Both the position numbers and the translations under genes were made by a program. A DNA stretch of 64,000 nt from Mycolicibacterium doricum. Lineage in GTDB: Bacteria; Actinomycetota; Actinomycetes; Mycobacteriales; Mycobacteriaceae. Shown here piece by piece: positions 57,072 through 64,000 of this stretch (positions are counted from its first letter, which is position 1; every line of letters starts with the position of its first letter). The notes under the pieces are model-generated. The model searched no databases, was not told where the DNA came from, and saw only the letters and a list, made by a program, of their open reading frames with translations. The stretch is from the NCBI RefSeq assembly GCF_010728155.1, contig NZ_AP022605.1, positions 3,038,001-3,102,000 on the forward strand, written 5' to 3'.

Positions 57072-58235
57072 TTACTTCGCAGCCAACTCGGCGGCCTTGT
57101 CGGCGCCTTCGTCCATGGTCTGAGCGAGCACCACCAGCGGGTGGTTGGCGTCGGCGAGGATCTTGCGCCCCTCCTCGACACGGTTGCCGTCGAGGCGTAC
57201 GACCAGCGGCTTGTCGGCTTCCTCGCCCAGGATCTCCAGCGCCTTGACGATGCCGTTGGCGACGGCGTCGCATGCGGTGATGCCGCCGAAGACGTTGACG
57301 AACACGCTCTTGACCTGACTGTCGCCCAGGATGACGTCCAGACCGTTCGCCATCACCTCGGCCGAGGCGCCGCCGCCGATGTCGAGGAAGTTCGCCGGCT
57401 TCACACCACCGTGCTTCTCACCGGCGTAGGCGACGACGTCGAGGGTCGACATGACCAGGCCGGCGCCGTTGCCGATGATGCCGACCTGTCCGTCGAGCTT
57501 GACGTAGTTGAGGTCGTTCTCCTTGGCCTTGAGCTCCAGCGGGTCAGTCGCGTCGCGGTCCTCGAACTCGGCGTGCTCGGGGTGACGGAAGTCGGCGTTG
57601 GCGTCGAGGGTGACCTTGCCGTCGAGGGCCAGGATCTGGTCGTCCGGCGTGCGCACCAACGGATTGACCTCGACCAGGGTGGCGTCCTCGTTGACGAAGA
57701 CATCCCACAGCTTGGCGATGGTCACCGCGGCGGAGTCGAGGACCTCGGCGGGCAGGTGGCCCTTCTCGGCGATCTCTCGGGCGAAGGACTCGTCGACACC
57801 CTTGGTGGCATCGACGGGGATGCGGGCCAGGCGGTCGGGCTTGGTCGCGGCGACCTCTTCGATCTCCATACCGCCCTCGACCGAGCACATGGCCAGGTAG
57901 GTGCGGTTGGCGCGGTCGAGGAGGAACGAGATGTAGTACTCCTCGGCGATGTCGCTGGCCTCGGACACCAGAAGCTTCTTGACGACGTGACCCTTGATGT
58001 CGAGGCCGAGGATGTTCTGCGCGTGGGTGAACGCGTCGTCGGCGGTGGCCGCGTACTTCACACCGCCGGCCTTACCGCGGCCGCCGGTCTTCACCTGCGC
58101 CTTGACCATCACGGGCTTGCCGATCTCCTCGGCGATCGCCTTGGCGTCTTCGGCGGTGTCTGTCACCCGGCCAGGCGTGGTCGGGACGTTGTGCTTGGCG
58201 AACAGCTCCTTCGCCTGGTACTCGAAAAGGTCCAT
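57072..58235 (-). CDS. sucC: Succinyl-CoA synthetase beta subunit
   Basis: A 387-residue ADP/GDP-forming subunit. ATP-grasp features: [52 protein letters not shown], and [16 protein letters not shown]. Upstream, about 300 bp separate it from the divergent M23 peptidase gene. Confidence 0.96.
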   Translation of the reverse strand: MDLFEYQAKELFAKHNVPTTPGRVTDTAEDAKAIAEEIGKPVMVKAQVKTGGRGKAGGVKYAATADDAFTHAQNILGLDIKGHVVKKLLVSEASDIAEEYYISFLLDRANRTYLAMCSVEGGMEIEEVAATKPDRLARIPVDATKGVDESFAREIAEKGHLPAEVLDSAAVTIAKLWDVFVNEDATLVEVNPLVRTPDDQILALDGKVTLDANADFRHPEHAEFEDRDATDPLELKAKENDLNYVKLDGQVGIIGNGAGLVMSTLDVVAYAGEKHGGVKPANFLDIGGGASAEVMANGLDVILGDSQVKSVFVNVFGGITACDAVANGIVKALEILGEEADKPLVVRLDGNRVEEGRKILADANHPLVVLAQTMDEGADKAAELAAK

Positions 58236-58539
58236 GGACTCACTGTCTGTCTGCGTTGACGGTCACGTTATTTCGGACGCTTGCGCCCAGGGGGCTGGGG
58301 GGAACTTTATCCACACCGGCTGAGCCCGTCGTTACCCCCCACCGCCGATGTGGGAGATCTCACCGCGTCGCTGCCGTGATCCATCTCACAAATCTCGATG
58401 GGTTCCGCTCCCGGGTTGCCACCTTCATTGGGATTTGGTTAACGTGCCATCTGGTCTTGATAGGTAACGGTCAGATCACGACAAAGGATTCTTCAGGTTG
58501 GCAGCGCATCGTTCGTCCCGATCCCGCCAGGGAGTCTCG
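58236..58539. other. Divergent promoter region of sucC and the M23 peptidase
   Basis: About 304 bp between divergent starts. I looked for a c-di-AMP (ydaO) riboswitch before the peptidase gene, since such switches precede other mycobacterial wall enzymes, and did not see its conserved blocks. No gene supported. Confidence 0.45.
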
Positions 58540-59580
58540 ATGAATGCTCGCCGGCGCCAAGGGCTTTCGAAACCCGCCGAGCACGCCGCAGAAGTCACCG
58601 ACATCATCCCGTTCAACGAGTTCGGCGGTCTGGCCGACCTCGACTACGGTGACAGCACCGCCTTCGACCGGGAGTCGCAAATAATCCGGGCCCCCGAACT
58701 CGACGACCTCCACGACACCGACGACCTGATCCCGCTGCGGCTGGCGATCCCCGAGGGCTTCCGCGCCGAGGGTGACGTCGACGCTGCACGCCGGTCACGG
58801 GCCTACCGCGACAGCCACACCGACGTCAGTGACGGCGCCGCCGCCACCGACATCATCGACCTCCGTGGCCGCGGCGGCGCCCACCGCAAGGAGGCCGAAG
58901 GCCCGATCAAGAGCCGTCTGGTGATCGCCGCGATGGCTGCCGGTGCGACCGCCGCGGGCGCCTATTCGATGACGCAGAACACCGCTCCGGCCACCACCGA
59001 CACGGTGCTGGCCTCGGGTGACACGACCGTCGAGGGGGCGTCCATCACCGGATCCGTCCAAGGGATGCAGATCGTCTCGGTCGCCTCGACCGCCAACGCC
59101 GCGGTGCACACCGAGGAGATCCAGAAGGCCGCCGCCTTCGCCCAGGAGCGCGCCGAACGCGAGGCGCGCCAGCTGAGGCCCCTCTACGTGATGCCCACGA
59201 AGGGCGTCTGGACGTCCGGGTTCGGTTACCGCTGGGGTGTGCTCCACGGCGGGATCGACATCGCCGGACCGATCGGCACGCCGATCCTCGCCGCCTCCGA
59301 CGGTGTGGTCATCGACGTCGGCCCGACCGCCGGCTACGGCGCCTGGGTGAAGCTGCGCCACCCCGACGGCACGGTGACGCTCTACGGCCACCTGAACACC
59401 TGGTCGGTGAACATCGGCGAGCAGGTGATGGCCGGTGACCAGATCGCGACGATGGGCAATCGCGGTAACTCCACCGGGCCGCACCTGCACTTCGAGGTGA
59501 TGGTCGACGGTTCCAACCGCATCGATCCGGTGGGGTGGCTGTCCAAGCGGGGCGTCACCACCGGAAGCTATGTTGGCTGA
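58540..59580 (+). CDS. M23-family metallopeptidase (LytM), Rv0950c type
   Basis: A 346-residue protein. The N-terminal 125 residues are acidic and presumably cytoplasmic, then one membrane segment (SRLVIAAMAAGATAAGAYSM). A short helical linker precedes the LytM domain: zinc ligands His and Asp in GVLHGGIDIAG and the HLH motif in TGPHLHFEVM. It likely cleaves or regulates cleavage of peptidoglycan cross-bridges. ATG 58540 has GGGAG upstream. Confidence 0.9.
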   Translation: MNARRRQGLSKPAEHAAEVTDIIPFNEFGGLADLDYGDSTAFDRESQIIRAPELDDLHDTDDLIPLRLAIPEGFRAEGDVDAARRSRAYRDSHTDVSDGAAATDIIDLRGRGGAHRKEAEGPIKSRLVIAAMAAGATAAGAYSMTQNTAPATTDTVLASGDTTVEGASITGSVQGMQIVSVASTANAAVHTEEIQKAAAFAQERAEREARQLRPLYVMPTKGVWTSGFGYRWGVLHGGIDIAGPIGTPILAASDGVVIDVGPTAGYGAWVKLRHPDGTVTLYGHLNTWSVNIGEQVMAGDQIATMGNRGNSTGPHLHFEVMVDGSNRIDPVGWLSKRGVTTGSYVG

Positions 59581-60174
59581 GTGAGCTCAGCTGACTCGAC
59601 TGGCCAGCCAGCCGATCCGGCCCCGCCCTCCCCGCAGGACGACCCCAAGACGAGCATCATTCGCCGCCATCCGACCGGCGGGCTGCCCACGGTCATCGCC
59701 GAACCCCAGACCAGCTACATCGCGCCGCCCGCGGTCGAAGACCGGACGCAGACGTCGTACATCCCTCGGGCCCGGCCCGTGGAAATCCCGCCGACCGTGG
59801 TCGTCGCGCATCCGCGCACCGCCATCGCCGCGGCGGTGCTCGCGATCGTTTCCGGATGGGCCACCGCCGTCATCGCCACCGACCTCATCGCCGGGTGGTG
59901 GAGCACCGACCGGTTGTTCTGCGTGGCGATCGGCTTCCTCACCACGATCTCGGCCGCCGCCACCATCGGCGGGCTCGTCATGCTGCTGCTGCGCCGGCGG
60001 ATGAGCCGGCTGCTCGTCGTCGTCGGCTGTGTCATCGGGCTGCTGATCTTCGGCAGCCTGTTCGTCGCGGGCGCGAAGTTCCCGTGGATCGTCTACGCGA
60101 TCCCGGTGCTGCCGCTGTCGGCGATCGTGCTGACGTTGCTGCCCAGCACACGACGGTGGGCGCAGTCAGGTTAG
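59581..60174 (+). CDS. Membrane protein of unknown function
   Basis: A 197-residue protein with a Pro-rich N-terminal tail containing two TSYI(A/P)P-like repeats (PQTSYIAPPA, TQTSYIPRAR) and a KTSIIRRHPTGG segment, then four membrane helices (about residues 80-190). Its GTG start follows the M23 stop immediately, so the two genes form an operon. The stop overlaps that of convergent uvrD1. No domain recognised. Confidence 0.75.
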   Translation: MSSADSTGQPADPAPPSPQDDPKTSIIRRHPTGGLPTVIAEPQTSYIAPPAVEDRTQTSYIPRARPVEIPPTVVVAHPRTAIAAAVLAIVSGWATAVIATDLIAGWWSTDRLFCVAIGFLTTISAAATIGGLVMLLLRRRMSRLLVVVGCVIGLLIFGSLFVAGAKFPWIVYAIPVLPLSAIVLTLLPSTRRWAQSG

Positions 60175-62525
60175 AGCTTCTGCACCGGCGCGTGATTGTG
60201 CATCAGCTTGACCCGTCCGGCGCTGCCGAAGTCGATCAGTGACATCGCCGATTCACCGACGCCGGCCACCTCTTCGACGCGGCCCAGCCCGTACTTGTCG
60301 TGGATGACGCGGTCACCGGGTTCGAGCACGATCGGCGCCTTCCTGCCGCCACCGGAGCGCATCGGCGCCGGGCGCGGTGTGCCGAAGCTCGTACCGGCGC
60401 TCGTACCGAAGCCCGAGGCCATGCGGCCCGGTGCGCTGAACGACGGGGTGGGATCGGTGCGCCGCCAGTCGATGAGGTCCTGCGGAACCTCCCGCAGAAA
60501 CCGCGACTCGGGATTGAGCATGGGTTGCCCCCACGACGAGCGCACCTTCGCGCGGCTGAGGTAGAGGCGCTGGCGGGCGCGGGTGATGCCGACGTAGGCC
60601 AGCCGGCGTTCCTCGGACAGTTCGGCGGGGTCGCCGAGGGCACGCATGTGCGGAAACATGCCGTCCTCCCAGCCGGTGACGAAGACCACGGGGAACTCCA
60701 GCCCCTTGGCGGTGTGCAGTGTCATCATCGTCACCACCCCGGCGCCGTGCTCGGGTAATTCGTCGGCGTCGGCGACCAGCGACACCCGCTCGAGGAACTG
60801 CGCGAGCACCCCGGTGTCGGATAGGTCCTCGTCGACCGGTTCGTCGAGGTCCTCGGCCAGCGCCGCGGCGTTCGCCCGGTCAATGCTGAATTCGTGTGCG
60901 ACGCTGACCAACTCGTTGAGGTTGTCCAGCCGCGCGAGGTCCTGCGGATCGTTGGACGCCTCCAGCTCCGCCCGGTATCCGGTGCGGTCCAGCACGGCCT
61001 CGACCAGCTCACCGAGCTCGTCGCCGAGGCGTCCGCGCAGGTCGTCGAGCATCTGCACGAAGCTCTTGATGCACTTCTGCGAGCGGGTGTTGAGCATCGG
61101 CACCCTGCCATCGGCGGCGGCTTGCAGGGCGTCGTCGAAGCCGGCGCCGATGTTCTCGGCGTACACCGCGACGCAGGCCTGCGCGCGGTCGCCGATGCCG
61201 CGGCGGGGGGTGTTGAGGATGCGGCGCATGCTCACCGAATCACCGGGGTTGTCGAGCACCCGCAGGTAGGCGACGATGTCGCGGATCTCACGGCGTTCGT
61301 AGAACCGGACGCCGCCGACCACCTTGTACGGGATGCCGGCGCGGACGAACACCTCCTCCAGCGCGCGTGAACTGTTGTTGGTGCGGTAGAAGACGGCGAA
61401 ATCTGAATAGCTGTAGCCGTTGTCGGCCAGCGCGTCGATCTCGCTGGCGACGAAGCGGGCCTCGTCGTGTTCGTTGTCGGCGACGTAGCCGACGATCAGC
61501 TCCCCTTCGCCGGAGTCGGTCCACAGCCGCTTCTCACGCCGGCCCGCGTTGCGGGCAATCACCGCGTTCGCGGCGTTGAGGATCGTCTGGGTCGAGCGGT
61601 AGTTCTGCTCCAGCAGGATGGTCGTCGCGTTCGGGTAGTCGCGCTCGAAGTCCTCGATGTTGCGGATCGTCGCGCCGCGGAAGGCGTAGATCGACTGGTC
61701 GGCGTCGCCAACCACACACAGTTCCGCCGGCGGGACCTCGGTGTCGGTGAGGTCGTGGCCCACCAACTCGCGCACCAGCACGTACTGCGCGTGGTTGGTG
61801 TCCTGGTACTCGTCGACCAGGATGTGGCGGAACCGGCGCCGATAGTACTGCGCGATCTGCGGGAACCGTTGCAGAACAGCGACCGTCTCGCCGATCAGGT
61901 CGTCGAAGTCCAGGGCGTTCGCGGCGCGCAGCCTGCGCTGGTACTCGGCGTAGACGTCGGCGATGATCCGGGCCAGGTCGTCGGCCGCCTCGGCGGCTTC
62001 GGCGGCGGCCTGTTCCGGACCGATCAGCTCGTTCTTCAAGTTCGAGATGCCGTTGGACAGCAGGCGGGGCGAGTACTTCTTGGTGTCCAGGCCCATGTCC
62101 TTGCCGATCATGAGCAGCAGCCGGCGAGAGTCGTCGGCATCGTAGATCGAGAAGTTCGAATTGAGGCCGGGCAGCAACGAAGCCTGGTTGCGCAGGATCC
62201 GCACGCACGTCGAGTGGAACGTCGCCACCCACATGGCTCTGGCGCGCGGGCCGATCAGACCGGCCACCCGTTCACGCATCTCGGCGGCGGCCTTGTTGGT
62301 GAACGTGATGGCCAGCACCTGGCCGACCCCGACGTCGCGGGCGGCCAGCAGGTAGGCGATGCGGCGGGTCAGCACCGCGGTCTTACCCGAGCCTGCACCC
62401 GCCACGATCAGCAGCGGCGACCCCTCGTGCAGCACCGCCTGGCGCTGCTGGGGGTTCAGGCCGTCGAGGAGTTGCTCGGCTCTGTCGTCACGCCGGGATC
62501 TCGGTTCAGTCACGTTCACACTCAT
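60171..62525 (-). CDS. uvrD1: ATP-dependent DNA helicase UvrD1/PcrA
   Basis: A 784-residue superfamily 1A helicase for nucleotide-excision repair. Motif I AGAGSGKTAVLTRRIAYLL, motif Ia ITFTNKAAAEMRER, motif II ILVDEYQDTNHAQYVLVREL, motif III GDADQSIYAFRGA, motif IV LEQNYRSTQTIL and motif VI RLAYVGITRARQRLYL are present. The C-terminal Tudor-like RNAP-binding domain (GDRVIHDKYGLGRVEEVAGV) is also present. Corresponds to Rv0949. Start ATG 62525. Confidence 0.96.
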   Translation of the reverse strand: MSVNVTEPRSRRDDRAEQLLDGLNPQQRQAVLHEGSPLLIVAGAGSGKTAVLTRRIAYLLAARDVGVGQVLAITFTNKAAAEMRERVAGLIGPRARAMWVATFHSTCVRILRNQASLLPGLNSNFSIYDADDSRRLLLMIGKDMGLDTKKYSPRLLSNGISNLKNELIGPEQAAAEAAEAADDLARIIADVYAEYQRRLRAANALDFDDLIGETVAVLQRFPQIAQYYRRRFRHILVDEYQDTNHAQYVLVRELVGHDLTDTEVPPAELCVVGDADQSIYAFRGATIRNIEDFERDYPNATTILLEQNYRSTQTILNAANAVIARNAGRREKRLWTDSGEGELIVGYVADNEHDEARFVASEIDALADNGYSYSDFAVFYRTNNSSRALEEVFVRAGIPYKVVGGVRFYERREIRDIVAYLRVLDNPGDSVSMRRILNTPRRGIGDRAQACVAVYAENIGAGFDDALQAAADGRVPMLNTRSQKCIKSFVQMLDDLRGRLGDELGELVEAVLDRTGYRAELEASNDPQDLARLDNLNELVSVAHEFSIDRANAAALAEDLDEPVDEDLSDTGVLAQFLERVSLVADADELPEHGAGVVTMMTLHTAKGLEFPVVFVTGWEDGMFPHMRALGDPAELSEERRLAYVGITRARQRLYLSRAKVRSSWGQPMLNPESRFLREVPQDLIDWRRTDPTPSFSAPGRMASGFGTSAGTSFGTPRPAPMRSGGGRKAPIVLEPGDRVIHDKYGLGRVEEVAGVGESAMSLIDFGSAGRVKLMHNHAPVQKL

Positions 62526-62597
62526 GTCTGTCCCAACGTACCGCCGCGCGGTGACACTTTTTGCGCTGGCGCGGCCGCAGATGGCACACTGACAACC

Positions 62598-62654
62598 GTG
62601 CTTGACCAGTGGCGATTTTTTTACGGGTACCGGCCTGCGGTGCCCGTGGTGTAG
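62598..62654 (+). CDS. Aromatic-amino-acid leader peptide (attenuator)
   Basis: An 18-residue ORF, MLDQWRFFYGYRPAVPVV, starting at GTG 62598 and ending in TAG. Five of 18 residues are aromatic and cluster as W-R-F-F-Y-G-Y. Upstream a -10-like CACACT stands 7 bases before the GTG, so the leader could be leaderless. It is followed by a terminator-like hairpin and then chorismate mutase, the first enzyme of the phenylalanine/tyrosine branch. Ribosome stalling at these codons would report Phe, Tyr and Trp supply. I infer this from codon content and layout. Confidence 0.75.
   Translation: MLDQWRFFYGYRPAVPVV
62623..62647 (+). promoter_or_regulatory. Pause hairpin inside the leader ORF
   Basis: ACGGGTACCG (62623-62632) pairs with CGGTGCCCGT (62638-62647), 10 bp with one G-U pair and a 5-base loop. 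It overlaps the two Tyr codons and would be opened or masked by a ribosome stalled there. I could not identify a convincing antiterminator pairing by eye. Confidence 0.6.
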
Positions 62655-62665
62655 CTGGTTGCTTC

Positions 62666-62700
62666 AGCCCCGCGGTCCGCGTCCGGACCCGGGGCTCTTC
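62666..62700 (+). terminator. Attenuator terminator hairpin before chorismate mutase
   Basis: AGCCCCG and GGTCCG (62666-62679, one bulged C) pair with CGGACC and CGGGGCT (62684-62696), loop CGTC: 13 bp in total. It is followed by CTTCTC, a short pyrimidine tract rather than a full U-run. Position between leader peptide and chorismate mutase fits an attenuator. Confidence 0.65.
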
Positions 62701-62756
62701 TCGTGTGTGAGGCCCGAAACCGGATGAGACCAGAACCCCCACACGAGGAGTCAGAG

Positions 62757-63020
62757 ATGAGCATCGAAACAGATCAGTCGCTCGACGTCGACGCCCTGCG
62801 TCAGGAGATCGACGAACTCGACGCCGCCATCCTCGCCGCGGTGCAACGGCGCACCGCGGTCTCCAAACTCATCGGCAAGGCCCGCATGGCCTCCGGCGGC
62901 ACCCGCCTGGTGCACAGCCGAGAGATGAAGGTGATCGAGCGCTACAGCGTGCTCGGCCCGGAGGGCAAGGACCTGGCAATGCTGCTGCTGCGCCTGGGCC
63001 GCGGCCGCCTCGGCCACTGA
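62757..63020 (+). CDS. Chorismate mutase, AroQ-delta type
   Basis: An 87-residue all-helical enzyme that turns chorismate into prephenate. Conserved features: the N-terminal helix LRQEIDELDAAILAAVQRRT with the catalytic Arg, SKLIGKARMASGGTRLVHSR, and the C-terminal segment LLLRLGRGRLGH, which in M. tuberculosis contacts DAHP synthase AroG and gives allosteric control. Start ATG 62757 with ribosome-binding site CGAGGAG; an in-frame ATG at 62724 would give 11 more residues. Corresponds to Rv0948c. Confidence 0.95.
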   Translation: MSIETDQSLDVDALRQEIDELDAAILAAVQRRTAVSKLIGKARMASGGTRLVHSREMKVIERYSVLGPEGKDLAMLLLRLGRGRLGH

Positions 63021-63030
63021 TTCTCTCTGC

Positions 63031-63095
63031 GCCGAGATCGACGTTTCGCCGAAACCTCCTCGCACTTTCGCGCCCATGTGTTCGTTTGGGCGTCA
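63031..63095. repeat. Interspersed intergenic element, copy 2
   Basis: Shares GCCGAGATCGACGTTTCG and CTCGCACTTTCGCGCCCAT then TTCGTTTGGGCG with the copy at 56087. The hairpin is shorter here (arms CGCCCA and TGGGCG). It lies between the convergent chorismate mutase gene and the SGNH gene, a typical place for a transcription stop. Confidence 0.85.
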
Positions 63096-63101
63096 TGACG
63101 A

Positions 63102-64000
63102 TCACCCCGTGGAGGAGAGCGCCTCGGTCAGCCACGGCGTCAGCCATTCGACGGCCTCCCTAGTGGGATGTACGCCGTCGTCGCGCATCTCGATCCCCGC
63201 CACCCGGTCGGTGTAGTAGCCGCGCGGTGAGAGCTTCTCGTTGAGGTCGAGCACCGTGACCTCGGGCCGCTTCGCGGCAGCCTCCCGCAGCAACTCGTTC
63301 CAGGCGTCGGCGCGGTCGGGGTCGTCCTCCGGGTAGAGGCTGCCGTCGGCCTGTTCGGCCCGCCGGTTGTACGGCGCGGTGGTGACGACGACGCGCGCAC
63401 CCGTCGAGCCGAGGATGTCGAGCGCCCGGTCGAGTTCCCCGCGCAGGTAACCGTCGTACGCATCGTCGCCGACGTGGCTCCACCTGCCCTCGTTGATCCG
63501 GTCGACCAGCTCCCACCGGCCGATCATCAGCAGCACCACGTCGGGGCGGTCGTGGTCGATGCGCTGCGCCCACCGGCTGGGCCAGGTGTCGCACTCCGGT
63601 TTCTGGGTGAGCGTCTGCCCAGTGGTCCTGTAAGGGCCGCCGCGGGCGATGCCGCAGCCGATGGTCGTGTAGTTCGTGAAGTGCAGACCCGGCGTCTGTG
63701 GCAGGTACCGCATCAGCGTCCACGCCACCGAATCCCCGAACACGGCGACACTGCGGGTGCCCGGCGGCCGCTGCACACCCGCGGCGCCGACGGCGACCGG
63801 CCGCTCCGGTAGCACCGCCGCGGCGGAGTTGATGTCGAGCAGTCCACCGGGGGGCACATCGTCACCGGCGTGTCCGCCGCCCACCGGGACGACGGAGATC
63901 GTCACCACGGCGGCCGTCGCCGCGGTGGCCAGCGCCAGCGGAAGCTGCGGTACCGTGGTGGGCCGCCACTGGCGGATCGGCCGTTCCAGCAACCAGTAGC
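63102..64000 (-). CDS. Acyltransferase-3/SGNH-type protein, C-terminal part (cut by window edge)
   Basis: About 299 residues of the C-terminal part of an OafA-like O-acyltransferase; the 5' end is outside the window. The first visible residues (YWLLERPIRQW) are the end of an acyltransferase-3 membrane domain. One further helix (LALATAATAAVVTISVVPVG) leads to an extracytoplasmic SGNH domain with the nucleophile Ser in VAVFGDSVAWTL, the block-III-like MIGRWELVD and the terminal Asp-x-x-His in DDGVHPT. Such proteins acylate surface glycans or lipids. Substrate unknown. Confidence 0.85.
   Translation of the reverse strand, partial: YWLLERPIRQWRPTTVPQLPLALATAATAAVVTISVVPVGGGHAGDDVPPGGLLDINSAAAVLPERPVAVGAAGVQRPPGTRSVAVFGDSVAWTLMRYLPQTPGLHFTNYTTIGCGIARGGPYRTTGQTLTQKPECDTWPSRWAQRIDHDRPDVVLLMIGRWELVDRINEGRWSHVGDDAYDGYLRGELDRALDILGSTGARVVVTTAPYNRRAEQADGSLYPEDDPDRADAWNELLREAAAKRPEVTVLDLNEKLSPRGYYTDRVAGIEMRDDGVHPTREAVEWLTPWLTEALSSTG

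Noticed and set aside
56910..58259. 449-codon open frame on the plus strand
   Set aside because: Antisense to sucC and sucD; Val/Asp/Gly-rich shadow.
58236..58539. Possible c-di-AMP (ydaO) riboswitch before the M23 peptidase
   Set aside because: The conserved sequence blocks of that riboswitch are not visible.

Overview
The window is high-GC, densely coded actinobacterial DNA and reads as chromosomal DNA of a rapidly growing mycobacterium (Mycolicibacterium type). Evidence: an MspA-type porin, the mprA-mprB-pepD-moaB2 block, PE-PPE-domain secreted proteins, DUF5642 lipoproteins, PerM, RpfB, and genes corresponding, in nearly unbroken but inverted order, to M. tuberculosis Rv1009 (left end) down to Rv0948c (right end). 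That synteny is recalled from family knowledge, not computed.

Layout. 1-11.7 kb: rpfB (cut by the window edge), tatD, metG, NADP-glutamate dehydrogenase, a sigma-factor remnant, pabB, rsmI, protein O-mannosyltransferase, a DUF559 protein, arginine deiminase, soxR and an AlkB-type dioxygenase. soxR and alkB each carry a clear operator (SoxR box, LexA-like box) over a leaderless-type promoter. 11.7-20.7 kb: two DUF5642 lipoproteins, then a zone of decay (a PE-PPE gene whose middle is out of frame, an aroE-like remnant, a frameshifted cNMP-regulated acetyltransferase), then a large SWIM-SNF2 ATPase gene ending near a tRNA-Ala gene. 20.8-26.8 kb: glpR/sepX-like division protein, rimJ-like acetyltransferase, MoeA/Glp, galU, fthC, and the chaperone gene ruc under a CIRCE operator. 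26.8-33.2 kb: mscL, mspA, a 52-codon ORF, and the envelope-stress operon mprA-mprB-pepD-moaB2 with an MprA-box-like repeat, then rpmF.

33.5-40.9 kb: an acyl-CoA carboxylase/dehydrogenase/hydratase operon (atuA-like, accD2, accA2, fadE12, echA). The fadE13 gene expected between atuA and accD2 has shrunk to a 36-codon in-frame remnant that keeps both translational-coupling overlaps. 41-51 kb: a DUF1707 protein, a second PE-PPE protein lacking the usual nucleophile, a MoxR-type ATPase with a VWA partner, an ArsR-SulP operon with a perfect 9-bp inverted repeat, and a Ser/Thr kinase overlapping a degenerate GGDEF membrane protein. 51-60 kb: purN-purH, perM, the Rv0954 homologue, sucCD, an M23 peptidase and a membrane protein. 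60-64 kb: uvrD1, then an apparent aromatic amino-acid attenuator (18-residue leader peptide with W, FF, Y, Y followed by hairpins) ahead of chorismate mutase, and the SGNH end of an acyltransferase cut by the window.

Most promising observations: the aromatic leader/attenuator at 62.6 kb, the fadE13 micro-remnant at 35.2 kb, the LexA-like and SoxR operators fused to leaderless promoters, the ArsR-SulP operator, the kinase/degenerate-GGDEF pair, and the cluster of broken genes at 13-16 kb.
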